Made by a program: the position numbers and the translations under genes. Source: Cohnella sp. OV330 (GTDB taxonomy: Bacteria > Bacillota > Bacilli > Paenibacillales > Paenibacillaceae). From it: a stretch of 64,000 bases of DNA. Shown here piece after piece: positions 56,468 through 64,000 of the stretch. Location: contig NZ_FOKE01000012.1 of assembly GCF_900112065.1 (NCBI RefSeq), forward strand, positions 26,966 through 90,965. Direction: 5' to 3'. Within the stretch, counting starts at the first letter, position 1, and the number at the start of each line of letters is the position of its first letter. The notes under the pieces were generated by a model. It saw nothing but the letters and a program-made list of their open reading frames with translations. It made no database searches and was not told the DNA's origin.

Positions 56468-57172
56468 CTACAGCTCCGACTGACGCAGGCGCAGCGTCTC
56501 TTCGGGGACCATGAACGTCTCCGCGTACGTCTTGCGCGCCTCGATGCCGCGCACACGGGCCAGGTGCTTGTAGTATTCCATATAAGGGAACGACCTGCTG
56601 CCGGTGACGAACCAGTGCGTCGACAACGCCTTGATCCACAGGTCGTACGCCTCTTGGTCGAAGTCCACGTAGACGTAAGGGCGGTAGTCGACGGCATCCT
56701 CCCAATTTTCCGCATAGTACAGCTTGCCCGCGAAGGCTGCCGGCAGCTCCCGCTCGATCGACGGCAGGCCCGCGAAGAAGCGCGCGTCGTTCACGATCCG
56801 GTGCGTCGTCATATGATCCTTGTGCATGCTATTCTTAAAATGCGTGATGATGATGCTCGGCCGCACCCTGCGGATCACGTCGCACACGCGCCAGCGGATC
56901 GCCGCGTCGTCCGGCAGCTCGCCGTCGGGGATGTCGTCGAACACGATCGCTTCGCCGCCAAGCAGGTCCGCGAACGCATGCGCCTCCCGAATCTTCTGCG
57001 CCCGGTAGTCCGCCATGTCCTGGCCCGCGGGCACCCCGCGTTCGCCCGGCGTTAGTGCCAGCGTCACGATGCGGTCGCCCTTGAGCGAATGACTCGCGAG
57101 CACGCCGCCCGCCGTCAACTCCATATCCCCTACATGGCCCCCGATAGCCAAGATCGTCTGCTTGTCGCTCAT
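56468..57172 (-). CDS. PIG-L-family (LmbE-like) deacetylase with altered active-site motif
   Basis: 234 aa. Family fold ILAIGGHVGDMELTAGG at the N-terminus and HFKNSMHKDHMTTHRIV later. In MshB/BshB relatives the AHPDD motif supplies zinc ligands His13 and Asp16 and general base Asp15. Here His13 and Asp16 are kept but position 15 is Gly. Zinc binding is therefore plausible; catalysis by the usual mechanism is doubtful. Start ATG at 57172 overlaps the GNAT stop by 4 nt. Context suggests a GlcNAc- or MurNAc-type substrate. Confidence 0.85.
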   Translation of the reverse strand: MSDKQTILAIGGHVGDMELTAGGVLASHSLKGDRIVTLALTPGERGVPAGQDMADYRAQKIREAHAFADLLGGEAIVFDDIPDGELPDDAAIRWRVCDVIRRVRPSIIITHFKNSMHKDHMTTHRIVNDARFFAGLPSIERELPAAFAGKLYYAENWEDAVDYRPYVYVDFDQEAYDLWIKALSTHWFVTGSRSFPYMEYYKHLARVRGIEARKTYAETFMVPEETLRLRQSEL

Positions 57173-58155
57173 TGTGTTAGCTCCTTCCGCATGATCGCGA
57201 ATTGACGTACCGTGTTGAAGCCGGCTTTCTCGTAGATTCGAATGGCAGGGTTGCTGCTCCCCGTGAAAAGCGACATGTAGTCGGCGCCGACATCGCGCAG
57301 CGCCTCGCACAGCTTGAAGAACAAAATGCTCCCGAGCCCGCGGCCCTCGTGATCCGGGTGAACGCCGATGCCGGCGAAGTACCCCCGGCCGTTGTCCTGG
57401 CGCACGACCGGTCCCGCGAAGCCGGCTGCTCGGCCGCCCGGTGCCGCCGCGATCACGACGGGCACTCCGTCCGCGACGCAGGCCGCGATCTCGCGCTCCC
57501 AGGCGGGATTGGCGAGACCCGCCAGCATCTCGGCCAGGCCGGTATGCCTGCGCGGATCGAACAGCTCCACCGCATAGCCGTCCTCCGCGGCCTTCGCCTC
57601 CTTGGCCCGAATGTCGTCCGGGATCGCGAAGTCCGCGAGCGGTCTGTACATGGCGCATTGGCGCGCCCGGTCCGTATAACCCTCGCTTAGGAGGAAGCGA
57701 TACAGCTCAGCGTCCACTGCTACGCCGGGCGCGTTGTTATGCTCATGTCCCGGCGTACCCGGTATGTACCAAGGCAGGCGCATCGGGTTGAAAAAAAGCA
57801 CCTCGGATTGGCGCTTGCCCAGCTCCCGGAACCGCGCTTCTATCGCCTCGAGCAGCGCCTTCCGGTTCGCGTCCGTGTCAAAGCCATCGGCCAGCACGAT
57901 GCAAGTGACATAGCCTGCGACTTCGCCCAGCGGCAGATCGTCGCCTGTACAGCCGCAGGCGAAGCCCCGAGCCTCGCCGTCGTTCAACAGCACGAACGCG
58001 CATGCCGGATCGAAGTACCGGTTCGCCGTGAAAATCTCGGCGAACGTGTCTCGCGTCAGCTCCTTGTAGCCGTCGCGGACGGCCGCGCCGTTCCAAAGCG
58101 CCACGACCGCGTCCGCATATCGATCTTCCCACGCCGCCAACATCGGATGGCCCAT
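57169..58155 (-). CDS. Tandem GNAT-domain acetyltransferase
   Basis: 328 aa with two GNAT folds: a diverged N-terminal one (about 1-165) and a canonical C-terminal one (about 180-328, with GIGVHPDHEGRGLGSILFFKLCEAL as acetyl-CoA loop and NPAIRIYEKAGFNTVRQFAIM). ATG at 58155 lies nine bases after GAAGG; a GTG at 58164 abuts that site. First gene after the repeat region and coupled to the PIG-L gene. Acetyl-/deacetyl-chemistry on amino sugars is a reasonable guess from context only. Confidence 0.85.
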   Translation of the reverse strand: MGHPMLAAWEDRYADAVVALWNGAAVRDGYKELTRDTFAEIFTANRYFDPACAFVLLNDGEARGFACGCTGDDLPLGEVAGYVTCIVLADGFDTDANRKALLEAIEARFRELGKRQSEVLFFNPMRLPWYIPGTPGHEHNNAPGVAVDAELYRFLLSEGYTDRARQCAMYRPLADFAIPDDIRAKEAKAAEDGYAVELFDPRRHTGLAEMLAGLANPAWEREIAACVADGVPVVIAAAPGGRAAGFAGPVVRQDNGRGYFAGIGVHPDHEGRGLGSILFFKLCEALRDVGADYMSLFTGSSNPAIRIYEKAGFNTVRQFAIMRKELTQ

Positions 58156-58225
58156 CCGCCGCACCTTCTTTCAACTAAGTAGCCGTTATCGTAGCCAAGC
58201 CCGTTCGAGGCTGACGGGACGCAGG

Positions 58226-58470
58226 CTCCATGTATGCACGTACGTCCACAATTTGCCCGCGACCATCTCGCCGCCGCTCCATGTATGCACGTACATCCAC
58301 ACTTTGCCGCAATCGTCTCGCCGCCGCTCCATGTATGCACGTACGTCCACACTCTGACCGCAACCGTCTCGCCGCCGCTCCATGTATGCACGTACATCCA
58401 CACTTTGCCCGCAATCGTCTCGCCGCCACTCCATGTGTTCATTTACGTCCACACTTCGCCCGCGACCAAC
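58226..58470. repeat. Tandem array, five copies, period 51 bp
   Basis: Units starting CTCCATGTATGCACGTAC at 58226, 58277, 58327 and 58378, and a diverged fifth at 58429 (spacing 51, 50, 51, 51). Copies one to four are about 90% identical over the whole unit, with TCTCGCCGCCG as junction. Open frames run through in several phases because 51 is divisible by three. Located 71 bp upstream of the double GNAT gene. Confidence 0.93.
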
Positions 58471-58540
58471 TCGTCCGTTTTGCGCGCTTCGCGCATCGAG
58501 AACTTCCGATGTTCATCCGCCGCACCTTCTCGCCGCTTCG

Positions 58541-58727
58541 CACAAATGCATTTTTGCAGTTATTTTCAAGCCAATCGAAGCTCGGACGAAATGAAATGCA
58601 AAAATGCAGTTATTTCCGCCGGGATCGCGTGTTTCGGTACACTTCATCGGAATTAATTGCACATTTGCAGTTAATGACCGAGTAGGAAGGCGCATCGGGA
58701 ATAATAGCTGCACATATGCAGTTATCG
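58541..58727. repeat. Four-copy interspersed array, period about 51 bp (family TGCAnATnTGCAGTTA)
   Basis: TGCAGTTA cores at 58555, 58605, 58666 and 58717, each preceded by TGCA plus 4-7 bases, giving small TGCA...TGCA dyads. Spacings are 50, 61 and 51. The spacers are unrelated to each other. Apart from this and the array at 58226, the 0.68-kb gap between anmK and the GNAT gene holds nothing recognisable. Confidence 0.82.
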
Positions 58728-58837
58728 TCCGGAGAGTGGCGCTCTGCTCGCGGCTTGCGTCAAACCCTCGGCTCGTAACCTACCCGCGCCCCCGCCCTAT
58801 CCAACCGCATCTCCCTTATTCCTACGCCACAACTAGC

Positions 58838-60079
58838 TCAGTACGAGATCTTCCCCAGCACCACCGGCCGCGCCGCGCCCGTCGCCGCCGGCAGGTTGGC
58901 CGGCTGCCGCGCCATCGCGTAGTCCGCGAGCAGCGCGAACGCGATCGCCTCCTTGGAGTCGCTGCTGCCGCCGACTTCCTCCTGCGTCGCGACCGCCACG
59001 CCGCGCGCCGCCATCTCGGCGGCGAGATCCCGCATCAGCACGGGGTTATAGCTGCCGCCCCCGCCGACGATCATGAGATTCGCGGTATGCCTGCCCGCGA
59101 TAAACCGGTCGTACGCGTCGCCGATCGACCAAGCGGTCAGCCTCGTGACCGTGGCCGCGAGATCCGCGTCCGACAGACCGAGCTCGCGGCCGCGGCGCAC
59201 GATCCGCTCCACGTAGTCCGCGCCGAACCGCTCGCGGCCCGTCGACTTCGGCACGGGCATCGCGTAATACGCGTCCTGCCGAAGCTCGCCCAGCAGCGTC
59301 TCGCTCACGCTGCCCCGAGCCGCCAACGCGCCGCCCGCATCCATCGCGAGCGCGCCGCCCGTCACGAGACTCGCGACGCCGTCGATGAGCATGTTGCCCG
59401 GACCCGTGTCGAAGGCGAATACGTCCTCCGGGCCGCAGCCCGCCGGAATGACGGTGACATTGCCGATACCGCCGATGTTCTGCAGCAGCAGCGTCCGGTC
59501 CGGCTCCCGGTAGAGCAAATATTCAGTGAACGGGACGAGCGGCGCGCCCTGTCCGCCCACCGCGAGGTCCGCGGGGCGGAAGTCCGACACGCACGGAATG
59601 CCCGTGCGCGCGGCAATAACGGCGCCTTCGCCGATTTGCACCGTATAGCCGGCCTCCGGCGCATGGTAGATCGTCTGCCCGTGCGAGCCTACGACCGTCA
59701 CGTCCGCCGGCGCGAGGCCTGCCAAGCGGATGACGGACAGCGCCGCTTCCGCGTATAGCCGCCCAAGGCGGACGTTCATCCCGCCCACCCGGTCCACGGT
59801 CGCCTGCGCCGGGTCGAACAGCTCGAAGATCTCGCGACGCACGTCCGCCGGGTACGGCTTGTTCTCGAAGGCGAGCAGGCGCACCTCGATGCGCGCGTCG
59901 CCCGGCACACCTATGATCTCGACAGCCGCGGCGTCGATGCCGTCGACGGAAGTCCCCGACATCAGGCCGACCGCGTAGCGCCGCGATGGTTTACCCGTCT
60001 TAGTCCCGCCCCGCTCTTCCGCAGCTTCGCCGCTCTCCCGCATCGCCGTGCGCCGAGTCCCTTCCTTTTCCCCGGCCAT
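58838..60079 (-). CDS. anmK: Anhydro-N-acetylmuramic acid kinase
   Basis: 413 aa. Converts 1,6-anhydroMurNAc plus ATP to MurNAc-6-P. Signature GLMSGTSVDGIDAA (about residues 38-51), then GSHGQTIYH, PLVPFTEYLLY, NIGGIGNVT and AFDTGPGNMLID, and a late GGGGSYNPVLM. An N-terminal extension of about 33 hydrophilic residues precedes the usual start. ATG at 60079 lies one base after the permease stop, with AAGGG six bases upstream, so it is translationally coupled to the transporter. In Gram-negatives AnmK serves wall recycling; here it points to use of lytic-transglycosylase products. Confidence 0.95.
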   Translation of the reverse strand: MAGEKEGTRRTAMRESGEAAEERGGTKTGKPSRRYAVGLMSGTSVDGIDAAAVEIIGVPGDARIEVRLLAFENKPYPADVRREIFELFDPAQATVDRVGGMNVRLGRLYAEAALSVIRLAGLAPADVTVVGSHGQTIYHAPEAGYTVQIGEGAVIAARTGIPCVSDFRPADLAVGGQGAPLVPFTEYLLYREPDRTLLLQNIGGIGNVTVIPAGCGPEDVFAFDTGPGNMLIDGVASLVTGGALAMDAGGALAARGSVSETLLGELRQDAYYAMPVPKSTGRERFGADYVERIVRRGRELGLSDADLAATVTRLTAWSIGDAYDRFIAGRHTANLMIVGGGGSYNPVLMRDLAAEMAARGVAVATQEEVGGSSDSKEAIAFALLADYAMARQPANLPAATGAARPVVLGKISY

Positions 60080-60080
60080 A

Positions 60081-60941
60081 TCAGCCCTTGACCGCGCCGA
60101 CGGTAACGCCTTCGAGGAAGTACTTCTGCAGGCTGAAGAACAGAATGAACATCGGCACCGCCGAGATCGTCGCGCCCGCCATCATCGGGGAGAAGTACGT
60201 CGTGTTCGCGAAGCGGAAGTTTTTGAGACCGACCTGGATCGTCTGCATATCCATCGTGTTCGTGACGAGGAACGGCCAGAAAAACGTGTTCCAGCTCTCC
60301 ATGAACGTCAGGATCGCGATAACGGCCATGACCGTCTTGGATAAAGGCATGATGATCCTGAAGAAAATCTGAAGCTGGCTGCAGCCTTCCACTTTCGCGG
60401 ACTCCATGATCTCGGTCGGGATGCTGCTCATGAACTGCTTGGCGAGGAAAATGTTGTACACCGTCACGAGGCCCGGCAGGATGAGCGCACTGTACGTATT
60501 TTCGATATGGAACGTGTTGACGATCAGAATGTACAGCGGGACCTGCGTCACCTGGTACGGGATCATCATCGCCGCCAGCAGGATGGAGAAGAGCACGCCC
60601 CTGCCCCTGAAGCGCAGCTTGGAGAACGCATACCCCGCCAATGTCGCGAAGAAGACGTTCGTGATCGTCACGGCGCCCGCTACGATCGTCGAGTTCAAAA
60701 TCCAGCGGTACGAGTACTCGCTATAGTTGAAGAAAAAGGAATACGACTCCAGCGTGAACTTCCCCGGCCAGATGGAATAGCTGACGGCCCCTGCCTCGAC
60801 CGGGTCTCCGAACGAGGAGATGACCATGAAGTAGATGGGGAACAGCGTCGCCAGCGCGAAGAGCAAGAGAAGGACGACAATCACGGTATTGCGGGCGGTC
60901 TTGCCCGCCCGGCTGCCGGTATGGTTATTGTATAGTGACAT
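60081..60941 (-). CDS. Carbohydrate ABC transporter permease (MalG type), salvage locus
   Basis: 286 aa, six membrane segments. EAA loop MESAKVEGCSQLQIFFRIIMPLSK. Start ATG at 60941 after GGAGG. With the permease at 60961 and the binding lipoprotein at 61952 it should import muropeptide sugars (from context). ATPase not encoded here. Confidence 0.92.
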   Translation of the reverse strand: MSLYNNHTGSRAGKTARNTVIVVLLLLFALATLFPIYFMVISSFGDPVEAGAVSYSIWPGKFTLESYSFFFNYSEYSYRWILNSTIVAGAVTITNVFFATLAGYAFSKLRFRGRGVLFSILLAAMMIPYQVTQVPLYILIVNTFHIENTYSALILPGLVTVYNIFLAKQFMSSIPTEIMESAKVEGCSQLQIFFRIIMPLSKTVMAVIAILTFMESWNTFFWPFLVTNTMDMQTIQVGLKNFRFANTTYFSPMMAGATISAVPMFILFFSLQKYFLEGVTVGAVKG

Positions 60942-60960
60942 CTGCGGTTGCCTCCTTCCC

Positions 60961-61863
60961 CTAGTAATCCACGTCTTTGCCCAGGAACTTGAACTGGAAC
61001 AGCGAGACCAGGGCTATGATAAGCGCCAATATCAGAGATTGGGCCGCGGCTTTGCCGAATTCAAAGTACTTGAAGGCATTGTCGAAAATGAGCAGGCCGA
61101 CCATCGTCGTCGCGTGGTCCGGTCCGCCGCCGGTCATCAGATACGCGTTCTGGAACACTTGGAACGATCCGATGATCGCCGTCACGAGCAGGAACAGCGT
61201 CGTCGGCTTCAGGCTGGGGATGACGATATGCCACAGCTTCTGCAGGAAGGACGCGCCGTCCAGGTCCGCCGCTTCGTAGTAACTGTCGTCGATGCCGAGC
61301 AGCGCGGCCAGGTAGATGATGATGCTCGCGCCGTGGCTGGACAGCCACGCCATGATGACCAGCGAGAACATCGCCGTGGCGCTCGAGCCGAGCCAGTTCT
61401 GGTTGTGCGCGCCGAACCAGCCGATGAATTGGTTGAAGATGCCGCCCGGCATCGGATCGAAGATCCACAGCCAGACGAGCGAGAGCGCGACGCCCGAGGC
61501 GACCACGGGCAGGTAATACACGGCCTTGAACACGGTCTGCAGCTTCTTGCGCAGCGGGAGAATCATGATCGCGACGAGAAAGGACAGCAGCAGCGCGACC
61601 GGGACGGTCAGCACCGTATAGACGAGCGTGTTCTTGATCGATTTCCAGAACAGGTCGTCCTTGAAGGTCGCCGTATAATTGTCGAAGCCGATGTAGGTCG
61701 AACCCAGCGGCTTGTATTCCTGGAAGCTGATGAGGAACGCGCTGATGACCGGATATGCCGTAAACAGGGCGTATACGATGAGCGCGACCGCGATAAACGC
61801 GTAGCCCCATGCGCCGTCGCCTTTGATCTTGCGCTTTTTGACCGGTTGTGCCGACTGGGCCAT
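60961..61863 (-). CDS. Carbohydrate ABC transporter permease (MalF type), salvage locus
   Basis: 300 aa, six membrane segments. EAA loop YEAADLDGASFLQKLWHIVIPSLKP. A Lys/Arg-rich N-terminal tail (QPVKKRKIKGDGAWGY) precedes the first helix. Start ATG at 61863 after GAGGAG. 19 bp to the next permease gene. Confidence 0.92.
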   Translation of the reverse strand: MAQSAQPVKKRKIKGDGAWGYAFIAVALIVYALFTAYPVISAFLISFQEYKPLGSTYIGFDNYTATFKDDLFWKSIKNTLVYTVLTVPVALLLSFLVAIMILPLRKKLQTVFKAVYYLPVVASGVALSLVWLWIFDPMPGGIFNQFIGWFGAHNQNWLGSSATAMFSLVIMAWLSSHGASIIIYLAALLGIDDSYYEAADLDGASFLQKLWHIVIPSLKPTTLFLLVTAIIGSFQVFQNAYLMTGGGPDHATTMVGLLIFDNAFKYFEFGKAAAQSLILALIIALVSLFQFKFLGKDVDY

Positions 61864-61951
61864 GTGCAGGACTCCTCTCCTAGCGTCCGCGTATGAAGAA
61901 GGATAGCCGCATGCGGGGTGCTCACGCGGCTATCCGTACGCGAATGCGTTA

Positions 61952-63415
61952 TTAATCTTGGACGATGCCGTCCTGTCCGAAGGCGTCGATCGCGGCCTTC
62001 TTCACCGCGTCGTACATATCCTGCGGCTTGATCTCGCCTGCGAGCAAGGCCTGCATTTTCGGTACGATGACTTCGTTCTCGATCTTGATCGCCTTGGCGC
62101 CGAGATCGGCCGGAATGTCGGGGCGTGCAGGCGCGGCATGAGAGAGCATCGTCTCGACGGCCGCGACGTTGTCCGGGTTGCGGTCGATCGTCATCGAAGC
62201 CGCCGCTTCGCGTCCGCTCTTCGTGATGTGGGCCGCGAACAGGTCGTTGTTCGTCGTGGCCGCGACCTTGCCGCTCGACAGGAAGTAGGCGGCCTTGGCG
62301 ATGTTCGCCTTATGCTCGGCGGTCGGCTCCTTCTTGCCGCGGAACGCGACGTAGCCGTCGACGACCGTGGAGGACACCGGCTCCGCGCCTGCGAAGGTCG
62401 GTACCGGCAGGACGATGTAGTCGACCTTGATGCTGTCCTTGACGGCGCTGCCGTCCTTGGCGTCGATCTTCGCGTTGTTTTTCTTCGCGGAGTTCTCGAA
62501 CGTCGCCAAGCCCTTCCCGGTGATCATCGTCTGGCCGGTCAGGAACATGTTCCAGCGCTTGCCCGCGTCGACGGAGCTCAGCTCCTTCGGCATCGAGCCG
62601 TCGTCGATCATCTGGCGGAGATCCGTCAGCAACTCAAGGTAGTTCTTGCTCGTATAAGCATACTTCAGATCTTTGTTGAATGCCGCAGGCATGCCCGCGC
62701 TCTTGGCCATGATGCCGAGGTAATCCTTGGAAGCGACGCCGGCCGTGGCGAAGACGAAGCCGTAGCGGGAGGTCGCGTCGCCGTTTTTCACGACGCCCTT
62801 TTTGATCGCGTCGCGGAATTCGTCGTAGGTCCAGCCGTCCTTCTGCACTTTTTTCCAGTCGATGCCCGCTTCCTCGAGGAACTGCTTATTGCCGCCGAGG
62901 GCGTGGACTTCCATATAGGCGGGGAAGCCGTACAGGCCGGATCCGTTCTTCATGTACTCAAGCGGCGTGGCGTCGTAGTCGCCCGTCATCTCCGGCGTCG
63001 CGACGTCCGTCAGGTCGAGCGCCATGCCCTGCTGCACGTACTTGGAGATGCCGTCGGAGCCGATGAACGCGATGTCCGGCGGGCTGCCCGCGTTGACTTG
63101 CGTATCGAGCTTCTGCGTCATGTCCTCCCAGCTGGCCGGCTCGATCTTGAGCGTCAGGTTCGGGTACTTCGCGTTGAAGTCCTTTTCCATCTGGTCGAAG
63201 TTGTCCTGGTACGTCGGCGATACGGGCGGCAGCAGCGCCGTGATCGTGTCCTTGGCGCCCGAATCCGCGGAACCGGATGCGGCCGCCGAGCCGGATGCGG
63301 GAGAGGACGGGCTGGCCGCGCCGTTATTGTTGTTGTTGCCGCCGCACGCGGTCAGCGCGGATACGGACAGCGTCGCTGCGAGCATGAGCGAGAGTGCTTT
63401 GCCTTTGTTCATCAT
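61952..63415 (-). CDS. Extracellular binding lipoprotein of the salvage-locus ABC transporter
   Basis: 487 aa, family 1 solute-binding protein. Signal peptide with lipobox ALTAC (Cys about 24), Asn/Ser/Ala-rich linker, then DTITALLPPVSPTYQDNFDQ at the start of the fold. AGGAGG lies eight bases upstream of ATG 63415. It follows murQ by 62 bp without a terminator, so murQ and the transporter share a transcript. Likely ligand: MurNAc, MurNAc-GlcNAc or anhydro-muropeptide sugars (inferred from neighbours). Confidence 0.92.
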   Translation of the reverse strand: MMNKGKALSLMLAATLSVSALTACGGNNNNNGAASPSSPASGSAAASGSADSGAKDTITALLPPVSPTYQDNFDQMEKDFNAKYPNLTLKIEPASWEDMTQKLDTQVNAGSPPDIAFIGSDGISKYVQQGMALDLTDVATPEMTGDYDATPLEYMKNGSGLYGFPAYMEVHALGGNKQFLEEAGIDWKKVQKDGWTYDEFRDAIKKGVVKNGDATSRYGFVFATAGVASKDYLGIMAKSAGMPAAFNKDLKYAYTSKNYLELLTDLRQMIDDGSMPKELSSVDAGKRWNMFLTGQTMITGKGLATFENSAKKNNAKIDAKDGSAVKDSIKVDYIVLPVPTFAGAEPVSSTVVDGYVAFRGKKEPTAEHKANIAKAAYFLSSGKVAATTNNDLFAAHITKSGREAAASMTIDRNPDNVAAVETMLSHAAPARPDIPADLGAKAIKIENEVIVPKMQALLAGEIKPQDMYDAVKKAAIDAFGQDGIVQD

Positions 63416-63477
63416 TCGAATGCTTCCTCCTTGGGATGGCCCCTTAACGGGTGAATGATAGGACTAACGCTTGCCGG

Positions 63478-64000
63478 TTAAACGACTTGCTTGTGCGCGC
63501 GGATCGTCGCCTTGAGATTGCCGTCGAAGCGGGCCAGCGATGCGGCCGCGTCCGAAGCGGAGAGCCCCGTCTCGATCATCAGAATGGCGAGCTTGCAGCT
63601 CTGCGACGCCCGCGCCAGGTAATCGGACGCCGTCTCGGCGTCGACGCCGGTCGCGGCCCTGATGATGCGGATCGAACGATCCAGCAGCTTCTTGTTGCTC
63701 GCCTTGAGGTCGACCATCAGATTGTTGTAGGTTTTCCCAAGCTTGACCATCGTCGCCGTCGTCAGCATGTTGAGCACCAGCTTCTGCGCCGAACCGGCCT
63801 TCAGCCGCGTGGAGCCCATGATGACCTCCGGTCCGACGACGGGCGCGATGCAGATGTCGCACACTTCGCCGAGCTTCGAGCCTTTGTTGTTGACGACCCC
63901 GATCGTGGCAGCGCCGATCTCGCCGGCCCGGCGGATCGCGGCGATGACGAAGGCCGCGCTGCCGCTGGCGGAGATGCCGACGACCGCGTCCTTGCCAGTC
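63478..64000 (-). CDS. murQ: N-acetylmuramic acid 6-phosphate etherase, partial (5' end beyond the window)
   Basis: The visible C-terminal part is about 173 residues. MurQ cleaves the D-lactyl ether of MurNAc-6-P to give GlcNAc-6-P. The SIS-domain block GISASGSAAFVIAAIRRA is followed by VVGPEVIMGSTRLKAGSAQK and LVLNMLTTATMVKLGKTYNN, then the late UBA-like helical end. The frame is open to the window edge, so the gene is cut only by the window. First known gene of the salvage operon. Confidence 0.94.
   Translation of the reverse strand, partial: TGKDAVVGISASGSAAFVIAAIRRAGEIGAATIGVVNNKGSKLGEVCDICIAPVVGPEVIMGSTRLKAGSAQKLVLNMLTTATMVKLGKTYNNLMVDLKASNKKLLDRSIRIIRAATGVDAETASDYLARASQSCKLAILMIETGLSASDAAASLARFDGNLKATIRAHKQVV

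Noticed and set aside
58226-58727. CRISPR-like arrays (also those at 16136, 20264 and 52200)
   Set aside because: In the tandem arrays the whole 51-bp unit is conserved, so there are no variable spacers. In the interspersed ones the repeats are degenerate and partly inverted, and no cas gene is present.

Overview
The window looks like chromosome of a high-GC, spore-forming member of the Paenibacillaceae, most like Cohnella or Paenibacillus. Support comes from strong AGGAGG-type ribosome binding sites with frequent GTG and TTG starts, SigA-type promoters, a three-gene GerA-type germination receptor operon, CtsR heat-shock boxes, YesM/YesN-type regulation and many sugar ABC transporters. The genus is an inference; no rRNA or tRNA gene was seen, and no phage, insertion sequence or CRISPR-Cas genes.

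Layout, left to right. 0-12 kb: a repeat pair, an unrecognised soluble protein, a secreted modular GH44 glucanase (-), a SWIM/SNF2 gene pair (+), a 57-residue ORF, a GNAT, an SDR oxidoreductase and a gene remnant. 12-16 kb: a dnaJ-like/clpB operon (-) with a complete SigA promoter and two CtsR boxes. 16-21 kb: nucleoside hydrolase and divergent AraC regulator, a GNAT with a helical extension, a CDF metal exporter and a YvyF-like zinc protein. 21-33 kb: a seven-gene glycan operon (-), in transcription order binding lipoprotein, two permeases, membrane acyltransferase, GH2, secreted GH43, GH2, preceded by an ArsR-type regulator. 32-42 kb: DUF72, SRPBCC, the gerA-gerB-gerC operon, an MHYT sensor kinase, udk and a TipAS-type MerR regulator with a 19-bp-spacer promoter. 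42-50 kb: GH16 and a lipoprotein, a YesM/YesN pair and a second sugar ABC transporter. 50-52 kb: glycosyltransferase and PAP2 phosphatase.

52.5-64 kb is a peptidoglycan-sugar salvage locus, all on the minus strand and cut by the window edge: murQ, binding lipoprotein, two permeases, anmK, then (after a 0.68-kb repeat region) a double GNAT, a PIG-L-type protein, namZ, nagZ and a BadF-type MurNAc/GlcNAc kinase. NagZ and NamZ show no signal peptides, so the locus reads as ABC import of muropeptide sugars followed by cytoplasmic hydrolysis, phosphorylation and lactyl-ether cleavage to GlcNAc-6-P.

The strongest unexplained signal lies between genes. At least six intergenic regions carry short-sequence arrays with a repeat period close to 51 bp. 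The sequence families differ, but the period recurs, and two arrays share a layout of two forward copies followed by two inverted copies. One further family (core TTGAACGnTATCCC) appears at three loci. These arrays are not CRISPRs and match no element type I recognise.
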